Shown piece after piece: positions 21,393 to 33,468 of a DNA stretch of 64,000 nucleotides. The notes below the pieces were generated by a model, which was given only the letters and a program-made list of their open reading frames with translations, was not told where the DNA came from and ran no database searches. Within the stretch, counting starts at the first letter, position 1, and the number at the start of each line of letters is the position of its first letter. Source of the DNA: Austropuccinia psidii. Its lineage: Eukaryota > Basidiomycota > Pucciniomycetes > Pucciniales > Sphaerophragmiaceae. Both the position numbers and the translations under genes were made by a program. The DNA is taken from contig JALGQZ010000006.1 of the NCBI GenBank assembly GCA_023105745.1, positions 29,651,686 to 29,715,685 on the forward strand. The letters run 5' to 3'.

Positions 21393-23578
21393 TGTGAGCT
21401 TGTGTGGTATATATGACATACCCATAAGGCCACAAATAACTTTTTATACAGCTGATTTAGTCTTGCATATACTTTTCAGTTGAAATTAAAATAAAACATA
21501 ACAAAAAATAAGTATAACTTTTTTCTGGAGAAACAAAGTTATAATTATTGTGTCATTTTTGGATTCTACACCAAAAATAACCTAGGGTACACCCATAGGG
21601 TGTCATACCCAAAAATGCTTATTTCTTAAGTTATTGGAATATTTAAGAATCTCACAGCACTAGTGTAAATTTTTAACATTTTTTTAAAAAATTTAAATTT
21701 AAGCTTAAATAAGCTTAAATTTCAAGTTGCATAAGGTTTATGCAAACTTACCAAAATTTTAGTTAATATTGAGGTGTTGTGTATATTTACTGAATTGGCT
21801 AAGGATTTGCCATGCAGGATGTAAATCCTGTGTGGGCTCAATTTAAAAGTGTTGAAGGCCATAGTATGGCTTTGAATAAATAAAAGGGCAAAATCCACAC
21901 AAAAAGGTGGGAAAAAGGAAAAAGACTAAACAGAGCTGGGGTACCCAGCTTTTTGGATCTGTAAGGATTCAATTAAGGTTTTCCCCCTGTATTGGAGAAT
22001 TTTCAACCTTATTTAAACTCCAAGATTAGACTTTGATCCAACCTTAAAGTTTAAACAGTTTTTATCCCAATTTGGACAGGAATTTCAAGCTGCCAAAGGG
22101 TAAATCCCAATATTCAAGCTTGAAATCAAAGCTTTGGGAACTTTCAAAGCTTAATCAAGCTTATAAGGCTTAAATAAGCTTAAAAATTCAAATTTACAAG
22201 CATTAAAACCTTATCAAAAGCTAAGGTTTAGTGTTTATTGCTATTTTACATTGAAAAATAGCAACTTCAAAAATTAATTAAAAATCTAAATCTTAATGGA
22301 TTTGCTGGAAATTTCACACAGCTCACAATTCAATGTTATCTGTGTATACATTAAATTCTGAGTGTCTTTTATAAACAGGTTTTATTGGTAATTAGCCTGG
22401 AAAATTACTCTTTTTGTTATACTTAGAGAAAATTAAGATATCTTTCAAAATTAATTAAAAATTGAGTTTAACAGATTTTTGCTTGAAACGTTATTTTTAA
22501 GTTGTTCATGTGATTAACTTTAATATAGATAGACATTTTTTATATTAAAACTTAAAATAATTAACTTAAATGAGGATTAAATTTACTTGGAGTTAAGAAT
22601 AATGCCTGTAACTTTAAATTGGAATTAAAAATAAGTTACCTTAAGCTACAAGCCTTATATTTAAGCATAGGCTTTCTGTCTTGACCTGAGCACGCCCTCT
22701 ATATCCATTATGAATCATGAGTGCTGCTCTGCAGACATAAAAAGAGTCTCTTCATAACTGTTTTTGTCCATCAATTCAATCAAATCCAATCATATTAGAC
22801 ATTTAAACAGGTAAAGTTTTATTACATATAAAATCTTATTAACAAGTTAGTTATTAAGTTATCTTATTCTCTATTAACTTTAAATTAAACAATTGAAATC
22901 ATAGAATTCAGATTATTTTTGTAATCACCAAAATTGTATTTTATTTTATAAAATTATTGTCTTTAAAATATTTTTTAAAATCCACAAATTCCTCTTAAAA
23001 ACTCTTTAATCATATTTTTTATTATAAAAAGTTGTTTTATCTTCCAAAATAGTGATTTTTGACATGTTTTTAACTTATAATGATTATTTAATATAATAAC
23101 TGTTGTATTTGACTTGCTGTATCAAACATACATTATAAGTAGGTTTTTGTCTAAAATTCTATAATTTTCTATTTATTGTTAGTTTTTTTATATAGAATTT
23201 TTCATAAGAATTATATCTGCACAGTGTGTGTTATAATTGCTTTCTATAAATAATCTTTATATTATTTATAAGTGGTTAAATATTTATATTTTCCACATTT
23301 AATTGTCTTATAAAGAGCTTTACACTTCTTATTTTTATAACTGTCAGTGACTATAACAATAATAGAATAATTATAATTTATTATAACTATTAATACTTTT
23401 GATTATGATGATATTATATAATAATAATTAAATTTATTTTTTTAATATAATTATTTTTTAATAATTATATTTAATTTGTGGTTATAATATTTTGTTATAT
23501 TATACTTTTCTACTGAGGAAAGTCATAGTACTCTTGATATTGTTACTATTATCAAGAGTTTCATAGACAAACCTTACA
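21393..23578 (+). repeat. family A copy 1, 3' LTR (2186 bp)
   Basis: It starts TGTGAGCTTGTGTGG after the polypurine tract and ends ...ACAAACCTTACA. It matches 12647-14776 with about 11% differences in the stretch compared, plus small indels. The conserved cgccctctatatcc and ACATAAAAAGAG block lies at 22693-22746. Confidence 0.9.
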
Positions 23579-23583
23579 TAATG
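23579..23583. repeat. right target-site copy of family A copy 1
   Basis: TAATG follows the 3' LTR and is in frame with the interrupted family B integrase on the minus strand. The left counterpart is the diverged TATTT at 12642-12646. Confidence 0.55.
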
Positions 23584-23964
23584 AGTATATATTTTGTGGT
23601 CACTATACTCCATGCCATATGCACAGAATCTCCAGATGATGTCTTCCATTGTCTGGATCATCCTTTCAGCTAAACCATCTTTCTGTGGATGATAAGCTAT
23701 AGAGAATGCAATTTTTGTTCCAAGCATTTCATAAAGGTTGGGCCAAAATTCTGATGTTGATTTTGGGTCCCTATCACTGATGATGATTTTGGGGACTCCA
23801 CATGTGGAGATGATGTTATTCCAGAATAACAAGGCAGTATCCATAGCTGTGTCCTCCTTGTGACATGGTAGGCACCTCACATGTTTTCTGTACCTATCAA
23901 ATATGACTAGGAAAGTTATGAAGTTTTCTTTTCCTCCTGGGACAAGTCCTGTAACCCAATCCAT
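23579..23964 (-). pseudogene. family B integrase catalytic core
   Basis: Opens with [15 protein letters not shown], carrying the first Asp. It continues with [35 protein letters not shown] (second Asp) and [14 protein letters not shown] (Glu), so the D,D,35E triad is kept. The natural reading ends at DHKIYTHY, where the family A 3' LTR interrupts it. The frame seen beyond that point is LTR sequence. The rest of the domain is at 12641 and below. Confidence 0.88.
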
Positions 23965-23991
23965 TTTGATGGTTTCCCATGGGTGTTTGGG

Positions 23992-24213
23992 TTATTCTAT
24001 ATGTTGAAGTAGTCCATATTCCTTCCAATTTTTTCTGTTTTCCTTTTGGCATCTTTCACAAGTGTTGATATATTCACTAAACTCTTGTTCCCATTTTGGC
24101 CACCAAGCTGTGCTTGCTTCCCTTTCTCTTGTCCTGTCTTCACTCATGTGTCCCATATAGGGGCAGTCATGACATTCCTTCAGGATCAGCGATATGTGGT
24201 CCCTTTTTATCAC
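23992..24213 (-). pseudogene. family B integrase zinc-binding (HHCC) domain
   Basis: DHISLILKECHDCPYMGHMSEDRT gives the two His, and INTCERCQKENRKN gives the two Cys, at normal spacing. This N-terminal domain multimerises integrase in retroelements. It lies in the same frame as the core at 23964, separated by a stop near 23990. Confidence 0.82.
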
Positions 24214-24653
24214 TGTGAGGGTACTTGTGGTCTTCTCTCTGTGATAGAGTGGTCCTTATAGTCCCTCAACCAGGGTTCCTCTAACTGGAATCAAATTTCT
24301 GGGCTCCTATATTTCTACTGAAGGAGCTGTAACAATATGCCACACTGTTTGTGTTTGGAGTAAGTCTTCATCACTGTGCTGAAGAGCTCTTTATGTAGTT
24401 CTGAAGAGCTTATCCCCAATATGGGATTTTTGTTTCCCTCTGATTCAGTGTCTTCACTGTCTGGGATACCACTTTCTGGTGCCCATTCAGAAAATCTTCC
24501 TGTCTATTTCCATAAAATGCACAGGAATCTTGGCTGCTACTTCAGGGTCCTAAGCTGGGTTTCTTCTGACATTTTCCAGTGGCCATCTACTGCAACCATC
24601 TGAATTGGTGTGGCTCTTCCCTTTTTTTGTATGATGGTCATATTACCTCTATA

Positions 24654-24896
24654 CTATTGGATGGCTATTTGCCACCTCAACATGTGTCTATTAGTGGTCT
24701 TCATGTGAAGTAAAGACTTGAGTTCTGTGCAGTCTGTGTAGACTTCAAAGACTGAACCTTCCAGATAATAATGGAGTTTCTCTAGGGCCCAGACTAGGCT
24801 TGAGAGTTGAGTCTGGGTTGTTCCATACCTAGCTTCTGAATCTTTCAGTGGCCTGGAGCTGTAGCATATTACCCCTTCCCTTGGTTCACCATCCAC
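24654..24896 (-). pseudogene. family B RNase H domain
   Basis: 80 codons with EGVICYSSRPLKDSEARYG, then [17 protein letters not shown] and VFEVYTDCTELKSLLHMK, followed by [12 protein letters not shown]. This is the Ty3/gypsy RNase H connection and core. The start of the domain lies upstream around 24960-24900 in another frame. The stretch 24653-24214 between it and the integrase is a decayed linker. Confidence 0.82.
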
Positions 24897-25882
24897 AATT
24901 TGTCTTTGGTGCAGGGCAGCTCCCTATCCTTGAATACAAGCTGCATTTATGCAGAAATTGAATGGTAATTCAAAGTCAGGGAGTATCAGGACAGGTGCAT
25001 TGGTGAGTTCATGTTTGATGCTCTCATATGCATCCCTCCTTTCCTTGGTAATTTCAAAAACTACATCTCTTGAAAATAACTTGTCTAGATTACTAGTTAT
25101 GAGGGCAACATTTTTTATGTGGTTTCTGGACTAGCTAGCAAAACCAAGGAAAGATTGCATCTCTGTGATAATATTTGGTACTGGTTTTGCAGTACTGCTG
25201 CTACTTTATTCTGGTCTATGGCCAGACTAAGGCCTGAGACTTTATGTCCTAGTGCCAATAGTTCTTGTTGGCCAAAATTGCACTTTTTAAGTGAGATTTT
25301 CAGATTGATGGGTGTTCATTTACTAAGGACTCTGTCTACGTACTGCACATGGTCTTCCCATGTCTCTGAGTATATAATTATTTCATCAATATATACTACC
25401 ATCTAGCCTTGCAATATTTATTCTTGAAATATTGTGTCCATCCTCCATTTGAAGTGTGCTAGTGCATTTTTAATGCCAAATGGCATCCTGGTGTACTTAT
25501 ATATACCCATATGGAATATAATTCTGAGTAAATTCATGGAGTTCGGTTTGACTCCATTCTGATGAAAGCCTTTCATACAATCCATCCTGGTTATATATTT
25601 GGCTTTTGCCAGCTTTTCCGGGGAATGAGGTATCCTTGGTATAGGGTACCTATCAGCTTTTTTGTGGTTATTAAGGGCTCTGAAATCCCCACAAAACCTA
25701 GATTTTCCATCATGCCAGGTTATAAGGACAGGAGTTTTGATTTCCACTATTTCATTATGTCCTATCTTCCTGATGACATCCATGTCTAGGATTTTATTGA
25801 TGTGCTTCTCAATTTCTTTCCTAGTTTCCAGGCTTTCTGAATATGAAGGTCCTCTCAGCATGGGTGCATAAGGTCTTTCCAC
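24897..25882 (-). pseudogene. family B reverse transcriptase
   Basis: The 154-codon ORF 25882-25418 holds the fingers and palm: [41 protein letters not shown], a YITRMDCMKGFHQNGV block and [16 protein letters not shown]. The active-site block follows in another register at 25382-25393 and reads YIDE, so the second Asp of YIDD is changed. The thumb, 25370-24900, is broken by stops but shows the family's ALGHKVSGLSL-like text. Confidence 0.85.
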
Positions 25883-26040
25883 ATCTAGATATAATTCTAT
25901 ATCATGGCCTCTGTTTTTCCGAAAGTTTCTTCACCAATTGCAAATGGCAGTCTATTTTTCCTCAGCATTTTCAGTAAACTAAGCTTTTGTTTACTGGTGA
26001 GGTTGGTTCTGAATTGGCCCTCTCTGAATTCATTCAGTAA

Positions 26041-26469
26041 TTACTCTAGGGGGCCATGGGTAGACCTTTGGTATATATCAAGTGAAAATTTGTTTTCCTT
26101 GTTTGTACCTATGGTAATATGCCTATTTTTACTATTGTAAATATCAATGCCATACATCCTCTGGTTGTCTGTTCCCAGTAAAAATCCTTGGATTTGGGCA
26201 TATTCAAGCACAACAAACTCTAGGTTGAGTCTGATATTACCTTTCCTATGGGGTAAAATTATCTCTATGACAATTGTCCCAATGGATTTCATCTTCCCTG
26301 ATGCACTTTTAAACATTTTCTCCTTGGTTGGCAAGAGTGTCTTCTCCCAATTTGGGAAGTGGTTATCCAGATAATCCTTTCCCACTATTGAGAAGTGTGC
26401 ACCACTGTCAATAAGCAATTGGTGCTGAGCATTATCAATACACACAGTCATCTTTTGTGGCTGTCCCAT
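26041..26469 (-). pseudogene. family B aspartic protease
   Basis: 142 codons, with LLIDSGAHFSIVGKDYLDNHFPNW around the catalytic DSGA (26398-26409, intact) and GFLLGTDNQRMYGIDIYNSKN as the flap and C-terminal block. Retroviral-type protease that cleaves Gag-Pol. The open frame ends at 26041 before RT begins. Confidence 0.82.
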
Positions 26470-27398
26470 GTATATATGCCATTCCTCTAGTTGGTGTGAC
26501 TAGGAAGGTCTGTGCATCTTGTGTGTGTCTAAAAAAATGTTTTTTGCAGTATCTTGTGGCATTCCTGCTTCCAACTTTATGTCCTGAATTTCTAGTTGTG
26601 TTTCCTCTTGGTAGTCCACCAGAAATTCTTCCTTTGGGTCTTGGTCATCATCAGAGGGCCTTCTGATGGCATCACCCATAGCATCTGATTCAGAATCCTC
26701 TTTTGGGTATTCTTCCTCTGGGACTTGTTCAATGGCATAGACCTTTTTGTTTTCCTTTGGTTGGTTGTTAGCCTAGTGGCCTGTTGAGCAACAATTGTGA
26801 CAAGTGTTCTTCTTTGTAGTCACATCTGCTATTTTTGTTTTGTCTTTATTCTCAGACCTGTAAGGCTGTTTCTCTTTGAAACTGTTGCCTCTATATAGAT
26901 AGTCCTTCCCTATATTAGTCCTCTTCCTTACATCTTTTAAGGTATTGGCAATGTCATCTAGAGTGAAACTCTGGTTGCATCTTCATTTTATTGCATGCTC
27001 TAGTTCTCCTGGCATCTGTGTCAAGAATTCATGATTCCTCATTTGAATGTTCATTTGAGGATCAATGGCTTTAAGCCTTTTGGACTGTCTAAGACACCAT
27101 TAATATGGATCCTTGTCCACTGAATACCTGTCATTTTCAAATGACATGTTATGTTGCCATATCCAAGTACCATTTCTGTACTTTTGGATTATCTGGCTCT
27201 TCCACCATGGATTTCCTTCATTTCTGTGTACCAAATACAAGCATGTCCTTTGAATTATGTATTTAACCTAGAAGTAATCCAGTAATCTGATATGCTTGGT
27301 ACATCAATATAATCAATGAGCTCCATATGATCATATTCTCCTGTGCCAGAGGATTTTGGCCAGCTTTTTTCCTCTGAAAGCTGCTTTAATGCTTCCTT
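26470..27398 (-). pseudogene. family B capsid and nucleocapsid, heavily broken
   Basis: Short blocks of the retrotransposon Gag capsid region occur in shifting frames. The nucleocapsid knuckle at 26761-26802 reads C-x2-C-x4-H followed immediately by a TAG, and its last Cys codon has changed. No long ORF survives here. Confidence 0.6.
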
Positions 27399-28271
27399 CT
27401 AAGAATAAGAAATGTTGTCTCCATCTTGGTATTGAGATGGAGACCTTTCCTTATTCTCCAAAACAGTATCTGGTTTGATGTCTTGTTGGTGGTATGGATT
27501 ATCCAAAACATGGCCTTGTGGTTGGGGCTTCATGTTTTGGTAGACGTTAAACAATTGTTTTAAGTCTTGATCCACACAATCCCTGTCCCTTTTGCGGTGG
27601 TGCTTCTCCTCTAAGACTTTGTTAAGTCTTCTGTTGGTTTCTTCTGAGGCTTTGCTTAGTTGAGAATGGCCTTCTTGAAGAGTTTTGACAATTTTGTCCA
27701 TTGAGGCAGTTAATTGTTCCATCCTCACATGGCTTTCCTGGAGCTCTGAAAACTGTTTTTGAATTTGCTCTGCAAATTGGGAATTTTGTAACCTCAGTGC
27801 ATCACTGTTTAAGTTACTCTCAGGTGTGATAACATTGTGTTCATTCTGAGTGGGGGTAATATTTCTATTAGCAGGGCTACTGATTCTAGAAGTATTTACA
27901 ACTATTTCTTGCTCTTCTGTAATTCTTTTACCAAGTCCAACAGGTTCTGGATCATTTGGGTCTGACTCTTTCTGCCTGTGGCTGAAAGAAGTCTTGTTTT
28001 TCCCCTTGTATCCTTGTTGTCTCCTGGGAACCCCCTGGGATTGTGAATGATGGTGACTCTTGGTCACTGATTTGCTGTCTGAATGGTGTGAAGCTACTGG
28101 GGAGTCTGGTTGTTTGACTCCTTCTGAGCCTGAATGAATCAGAGTAGAGCCTGTCTGGTTCAACTGTTCTTCTATAGCTTGGATAGTGGCTTGATTTTCC
28201 CTTATCCTGGTTTCCCTCTCCTCCAGGAGTTTTAACTTCCTGTTGGGATTCCATGCTTTGGTGATTACCAT
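27399..28271 (-). pseudogene. family B Gag coiled-coil segment
   Basis: The longest family B ORF, 290 codons. The first half is polar and low in complexity (RIRENQATIQAIEEQLNQ, then a His/Ser/Gln-rich stretch). About residues 155-230 form a clear heptad-like coiled coil (AEQIQKQFSELQESHVRMEQ, then MDKIVKTLQEGHSQLSKA). It corresponds to the coiled-coil part of Gag ahead of the capsid. It continues in frame from 28523-28338 after one stop. A second frame (28323-27952) is also open for 123 codons, but with one copy its significance cannot be judged. Confidence 0.7.
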
Positions 28272-28337
28272 AAGATATGTGAAGGATATCTCTTTGAGAA
28301 ATACCCTCTGGCAACTTGCTCAAAGTTCTTCCCAGTG

Positions 28338-28969
28338 CTATGCTAGGTTGAACCTCCTGTTGTTAATGCTTGATTGGAATAAGTCTTTGAGGAGTTGGTG
28401 GAGCTGAAGAGCTTGATCCATATCCTTCCAGTCATCTGGTTTGAGGTTTTTGTTGAATTTGAAGGTTAATGGCAGAGTGTGTATTATTTCCCCCAGTCTC
28501 TTGCCATCCACCACTGTGTCCAAGGTGTCCTGTTCCTGGTCTTCTGATTATGACCAGCCCTTGTCTGTCCTCTGGCTGGTTCCTTGGGACTCCAAGGTTT
28601 CTGAGATGTACAGGGGACATATCAGCGTTTGCAAGCAATCAAAAACTTTGTTTTATTAGGGTATTTACCTTTGACTGTGCCTTGTAAAAACTTGTTTTCT
28701 ACTTCTTTGGGAAACTTGCCTTTAGAAGCTACAACTGGGTTGATTACTGTAATCTTCCCTGTACAAGTTATCAAGGTTGGTTTACCTTGTATTGAAGCAA
28801 TGTTTTGTGGTTTTCTAGTCCTCTTGGTGGAAATTGGGATCCACTTTTTAGATTTAATGAGTTCTTCACCTTTCCCCTTCCCTTGGCCCTTTCTTCCATC
28901 TGGTTCTGAGGGTGTCACTGGTGTATTGCCCTGTGACTGGGTTTCAAGTGGAATGAAGTTTTCTTCCAC
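28338..28969 (-). pseudogene. family B Gag N-terminal region
   Basis: Three overlapping short ORFs in three frames (28969-28622, 28638-28432 and 28523-28338). The first begins MEENFIPLETQSQGNTPVTP and is rich in Gly/Lys. None has a recognisable fold. They sit where Gag should start, about 0.6 kb after the primer-binding site. Which frame is the original one cannot be settled from a single copy. Confidence 0.5.
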
Positions 28970-29550
28970 TCAATTAAAACAAAGCTGAAGGCTTATTTCA
29001 GTTAAGACATCTTTAAGATGCTATTTGAACATCAAAAATGGCCTCTTGGCAATGTATTACTATATTTTCCCCTTGTATTATGATATGTATCTGAAATTAT
29101 GAATTACACGTCAAATTTACTGTGTTTGTGGATGTATGGTATACTTTTTGTATTCAATCTCACACAGATTAACTTGTAATTAACAAGTATAATATTAAAC
29201 GTTTTTATATAAAGAACCATTGAAATTATCAATATGTTAAACCACGCCTCTGAATCTGTTATTTACAGTACAGGGCTCTTTTTCATGTAAAAAAGAATAA
29301 AAATCTTAAGGGTCCTAATGTTTTGATATCTAAAACAGCCCAGTTTTTAGTAGTGGTGATTGAATTCTAATCAAACCACATAAAAATAATGAAAAAAACC
29401 ACAGTGGTATAAATTATACACCACTGAAAAAAAAATAAATTTTTATTTGTATTTTCACATGTAAAATATGATTTAAAAGAGAGAAAATGATGAAAATAAG
29501 AAAAATACTCACTTTTCACGCCAAAAAGTCCAATAAAGTCCAAAAAACAT
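28970..29550 (-). other. family B untranslated leader
   Basis: Noncoding AT-rich leader between primer-binding site and gag. It contains a lone 'ttacagtacaggg' (29273-29285) resembling the arms of the hairpin cluster at 33313-33468. Confidence 0.5.
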
Positions 29551-29565
29551 GGCCAGTCCCCCAAA
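29551..29565 (-). other. primer-binding site, family B
   Basis: In sense orientation TTTGGGGGACTGGCC immediately follows the 5' LTR. It is near-identical to the motif at the same place in the other elements of the window. Confidence 0.65.
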
Positions 29566-30960
29566 TTTCAGGCTTATTCTATGATGAAGTGGAAATAATT
29601 GTATTTAAAAATTTAAATATGACTATGACATGGATAAGTATGCTAAAAAGGGCTTTAAGGGTAATAAAAGGGCTTTACTATTGAGAAGTAGTGGTGGTGT
29701 GTGCTTCTGAAAGCCCTGGGTGCAGTATTACCAGTTGTATTACTATAATAACAACTACAATAATTAGGTTTAAAGTATACTTGAATATTATTCCAAGAGT
29801 ATAACTGTTTTTTACAGTTGTACTATGTGGGAATTTAAGAACAGGATGGGGATTCCTCTTATGTGCAGAGGAAAAGCCCTTTTTATCCTGAAATTGGGTG
29901 TAATGGTCCTCTAGACCACTTCATGTTGAGGAAGTGAAGATTTTTCACTTCAGATTACTGGCTTGTGGCTTTAACAAGGCCTGAATACTCTTTATTGGGA
30001 TCAGATGTGGCTTTGAAACCACATCTGGGCAGTTTACCCCAATACAAGGTGAAACTTTTCATTTGGGGACCACACAGCCCTCTTCTGACATGTATGATGC
30101 ATAGAAAGCTATACAGAACCTGTATGGGACCACACTATCTAGAAAACTAGGAGGTATTGAATGATAAACAGGCTCCTTCATGTAATTGACACCTCATAAT
30201 CATAGTTATGGGATAGTATCCCACAGTAAAGGTGTATTCAACTTAAAACTGCTATAGCTTTGTCAATTATAGAGATATTGAGCTCAATGTTGGTTCATCG
30301 TGTAGCCCTGGATTGGATCTACACAATGGTCTCTCATTTGATATGGGTAACATTAATTATGGCAAAGCTATGCTATGTTCAATTTTGCTATCCATATGTA
30401 TGATTTTATCAAAATATGTATGGAGTTTGTTTTCCCCATAACTTTTGTTCTAGATGAGATATGCGAAAATGGATGACACAATAAGATAGCCCTGATTTTT
30501 TTCCTTCCAAAAAGACCCCACTTTGAGTATCTCCCACCAAAACTGTAGAAGTTAGATGAGAGGTGAATAAAATATTCACCTTTATTTAGCTCTATTTTGG
30601 CCATAACCTCAATAGTTTTGGTGCTAGCTTGATTTGCCTAGTACCATTGGATAGCCCTGATTGAGAGATTTAATTTGAATACCCATTTTATGGGGTTCAT
30701 CCTCTTTCTCTGCATTCCAGATGAGAGGTGAAAATTAAGGTTTATGCTCAGCAACAACTTTAACCAGGAATAGCTTTATTATTATTTTTCCTATCATGAT
30801 AGGACTTGTATATTTGGTAACAGGTGAGTTTCTCCTTTTGGCTGATACCTTTTGGGCTGGCTTGGATCAGACCCATGTTTTGGTGGTATCTTAGCTTTAC
30901 CATCAGTTTATGGTATTTGGCTGTCATGCTTGTGCTCTGGTGTTGAGTCACAGGCTGACA
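29566..30960 (-). repeat. family B 5' LTR (1395 bp)
   Basis: Pairs with 10485-11904. In sense orientation it begins TGTCAGCCTGTGACTCA at 30960 and ends ...GCCTGAAA, where the expected terminal CTGACA has mutated. About 13% differences were counted in a roughly 230-base sample around 29905-30135. Confidence 0.85.
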
Positions 30961-32470
30961 CTGGGTACAGGCCCTTTTAGGATCAGTGCATACATTCATG
31001 GTTCTTGGCTCATAACATTCTGATTAAACATGATAAAACTTTGATTAGAAAATAAAGTCACCCCAAAATAACTATAATAATAAAAATATAAACTTTATTT
31101 ACCAAGGTATAAACAAGGTTAAAACTTGTAAGGGGATATTGAGCAAAATAGCAATAGCTGTTGACCACTTTAAATTGAGATTGGTCCAAACTTGAAAAAA
31201 GTATATATTCAGCTTCTAATGGCTCATGCCTGAATAATGATGCAATTTCAATCATAATACTCAACTTACAACCCTACTAAATCATGGTTTGAAGTCTAAA
31301 ATAGTAAATCTCAACAGAAAAGACGAGTTACAATAAAAATCAACAAAAAAATATTTTTAATGATTAAATTAAATCCTCTTCAAATCTTGATAAAAAAAAT
31401 GCCAAACTATCATAAATCATCCTCTGAATTGCTGTAGCATTAATAACTTAATAGCTGTTAAGGATCAAAGTTTAAGCTTCAAGATGATCATTTATTATCA
31501 TTAACTCTAATTTTATTTTAAGCTTAAAAGTTTGATAAGATATAGAACTGGTTTATAATGATATTTTATAATTCGAAATACTATACTACACAAAAATAAA
31601 TCATTTTTTCAAGCCTATGATGTCCTAAAATTAGATTTACAGTGATAAATCTAAAAAAAGTTCAATAATGAGATAAAACCATTTAATAATGATTTAATCA
31701 TCAGCAAACCTGAAATTAATTATCAATTTTACTGGATACCCTCAGTAAACATCTATTAGAAGTTGTCTGGGCACTAGAAGGAAGGATATTTATTATAAAA
31801 AGACCTCTTCTTCCTCTATTTCCCCCTCAGATGCTACAAATATAATAAAAAATCAGATAAAAGGTAAATTTCTTTATTCTTTAATATAAAGCTCTTATAT
31901 TCCTAAACACAAAAGATGTATGTTAGAGTAATCACTATTCTATATTTTATGACATCAAAGTTTTATTGTCATTTGTTAAATTCTCTTAAAAAATCTCTAA
32001 TTCCATGTAAAAATAGTAAAATTTGTACTTTCTTATTTTTTTATTTTGAATACAATTTAAATAAGTTGTATTCATATTCTTAAGCATAATATTATTCCAA
32101 ATTACTATATTAAGTGTCAAAAGTAGGTTATTTTCTCTTATATTAATATTTTTCCCTTTATTATTATTCTTGATAATTCTTTTATTAATATATAACTTTA
32201 ATATTGGTAATATTATTGTTATGAATTCTTTTACACATTTATTATTTACTGGTAACAATAATGAATTTACATAAATGTTAATATATTTATCCTATTTAAA
32301 TCATATGAATATTTTTATGCCATAATTATAATGATTCTTTATTATTATAATTATTTTAAATCTAATTTCTCATATCAATTACAACATTCAGAGTAAAATA
32401 AGTAAAATATTGGTAATTTTTACTTATTATTCCATAGTCATACCTTAAAAAAAATGAGAAAAATTGCTAA
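30961..32470. other. unassigned AT-rich DNA, possible old LTR remnant
   Basis: No coding content recognised. A TATA-like 'attataaaaagacctc' (31793-31807) followed about 60 bp later by 'ataaaaggtaaatttctttatt' is laid out like the promoter and donor-like motif of the family A LTR. This could be an old plus-strand LTR of another lineage. The similarity is too weak to define borders. Confidence 0.3.
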
Positions 32471-32497
32471 ACCTGAGAGCAGGTGTTGCATTTGGAA
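32471..32497 (+). repeat. left 27-bp terminal inverted repeat
   Basis: Reverse complement of 36364-36390 with one mismatch (G versus C at the seventh position). Confidence 0.65.
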
Positions 32498-33312
32498 ATC
32501 AGCTTGGACCTATCCTAGACAAAGAATGGTCCCTTCCTGTGAACTAGGTTTAACCAAGGGTTTAAGTGTTTGTTAGTATTCCAAGTTATTCTAAGCCGCT
32601 GGAATGTTATAGAAGCTCAAGGATTTGATTCCTTTCTGAATGGGACGGACCAAGTATATAGTATATTATATGAAAATTGTTTCCATTTATATTTTCATCG
32701 TCAAGTGAATACTCTCTATGGTAAAAAATTGGATATCAAAATATATTTTCAATTTAAATAACTCCATTTTTTAAGGCCAAAAGAAGTCAAAGACATTTGA
32801 AAAAATGAAAGAAAATGTTCTATCTTGTTTGACTTATGACCTATTATTACTTTATTCAAATTTCAATTCTTATTTCCATCTCAAAACATGGCTTTCAAAT
32901 GTTAATATCAGCTGTTTTCAACTGACTCCTCTTCTCAAAAAACCTAAATCTTTTGATATATTTCTTTTTAAAATGGGTATGCTTCTGGAACCTCAGAAGC
33001 AAAATATGAAGTCTTTGAAAGCCCTTTTAATAAAACTTTTTTAGAAAAAAATAGAAAAAATGTGTATATTTTTCTTCTTTATTGATGTGAATGTCCAGAA
33101 CTTAACTTTTTTTATTTTTTCATTTTCTGATTTCTTTGTATTCTCAAAGATTTGAATCAATTTTCATTACAAAAACAAACATTTTTATTTGCAAAGAGAA
33201 AAACCCCTACTATTGCTTGTTTGAAAGTATTATCTCTTAATTCACAAGAAAATTGGTGCACTTTACACATTTCAGGATTTGAAAGTGGAAGAGATTCAAA
33301 GTTTTAAAGTTA

Positions 33313-33468
33313 ATTACAGTACAGCGCCTGTAATGACTCCCAACGTAAATTTGCCAATGATAGTTGACAATTTTACAGTACAAGCTTTCACAGGCCCTTT
33401 ACTGTAACAAAATTGAAATTTGTAAAAAAAATTACAGTAACAGGCCTTTCAAGGCCGGCTACTGTAAT
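33313..33468. repeat. cluster of three ATTACAGTA hairpins
   Basis: Within 156 bp there are three successive inverted repeats with related arms. They are ATTACAG/CTGTAAT (33313-33319 and 33328-33334), TTACAGTA/TACTGTAA (33373-33380 and 33400-33407) and ATTACAGTA/TACTGTAAT (33431-33439 and 33460-33468). The last encloses a GGCCTT/AAGGCC inner stem. Together they look like a small MITE or nested foldback elements inside the 3.9-kb segment. Confidence 0.5.

Larger units (their letters stand above)
12647..23578 (+). mobile_element. complete but decayed Ty3/gypsy element, family A copy 1 (10.9 kb)
   Basis: It consists of 5' LTR, primer-binding site, leader, gag-pol, polypurine tract and 3' LTR. 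The order protease-RT-RNase H-integrase and the chromodomain-like tail place it among Ty3/gypsy chromoviruses. It was inserted into the integrase gene of the older minus-strand family B element. Its LTRs differ by roughly 11% where compared. Its gag-pol has many nonsense codons, two frameshifts and lost catalytic residues, so it cannot be autonomous. The same family is present at 47762-58728 in the opposite orientation. Confidence 0.92.
23579..30960 (-). mobile_element. family B gypsy element, 5' part
   Basis: 5' LTR (29566-30960), primer-binding site, leader, gag and most of pol on the minus strand. It continues beyond the nested insertion at 12646-10485. The pol order and motifs make it a Ty3/gypsy chromovirus, but a different lineage from family A: its LTR is shorter and has TGTCAG/CTGACA ends, and its Gag is different. 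It has many frameshifts and stops. Confidence 0.88.

Noticed and set aside
24376..24603. Plus-strand ORFs across family B pol
   Set aside because: Shadows of the minus-strand pol. No own motifs and no conservation in other copies.
10480..30965. Target-site duplication of family B
   Set aside because: Bases outside the two LTRs (ACATA at 10480-10484 and CTGGG at 30961-30965) do not match. Either decay or a rearrangement, so no duplication is claimed.
31793..32470. A further LTR of family A
   Set aside because: Only the TATA-like and GGTAAA-like motifs agree. No continuous alignment or LTR ends could be found, so it is left as an unassigned possible relic.
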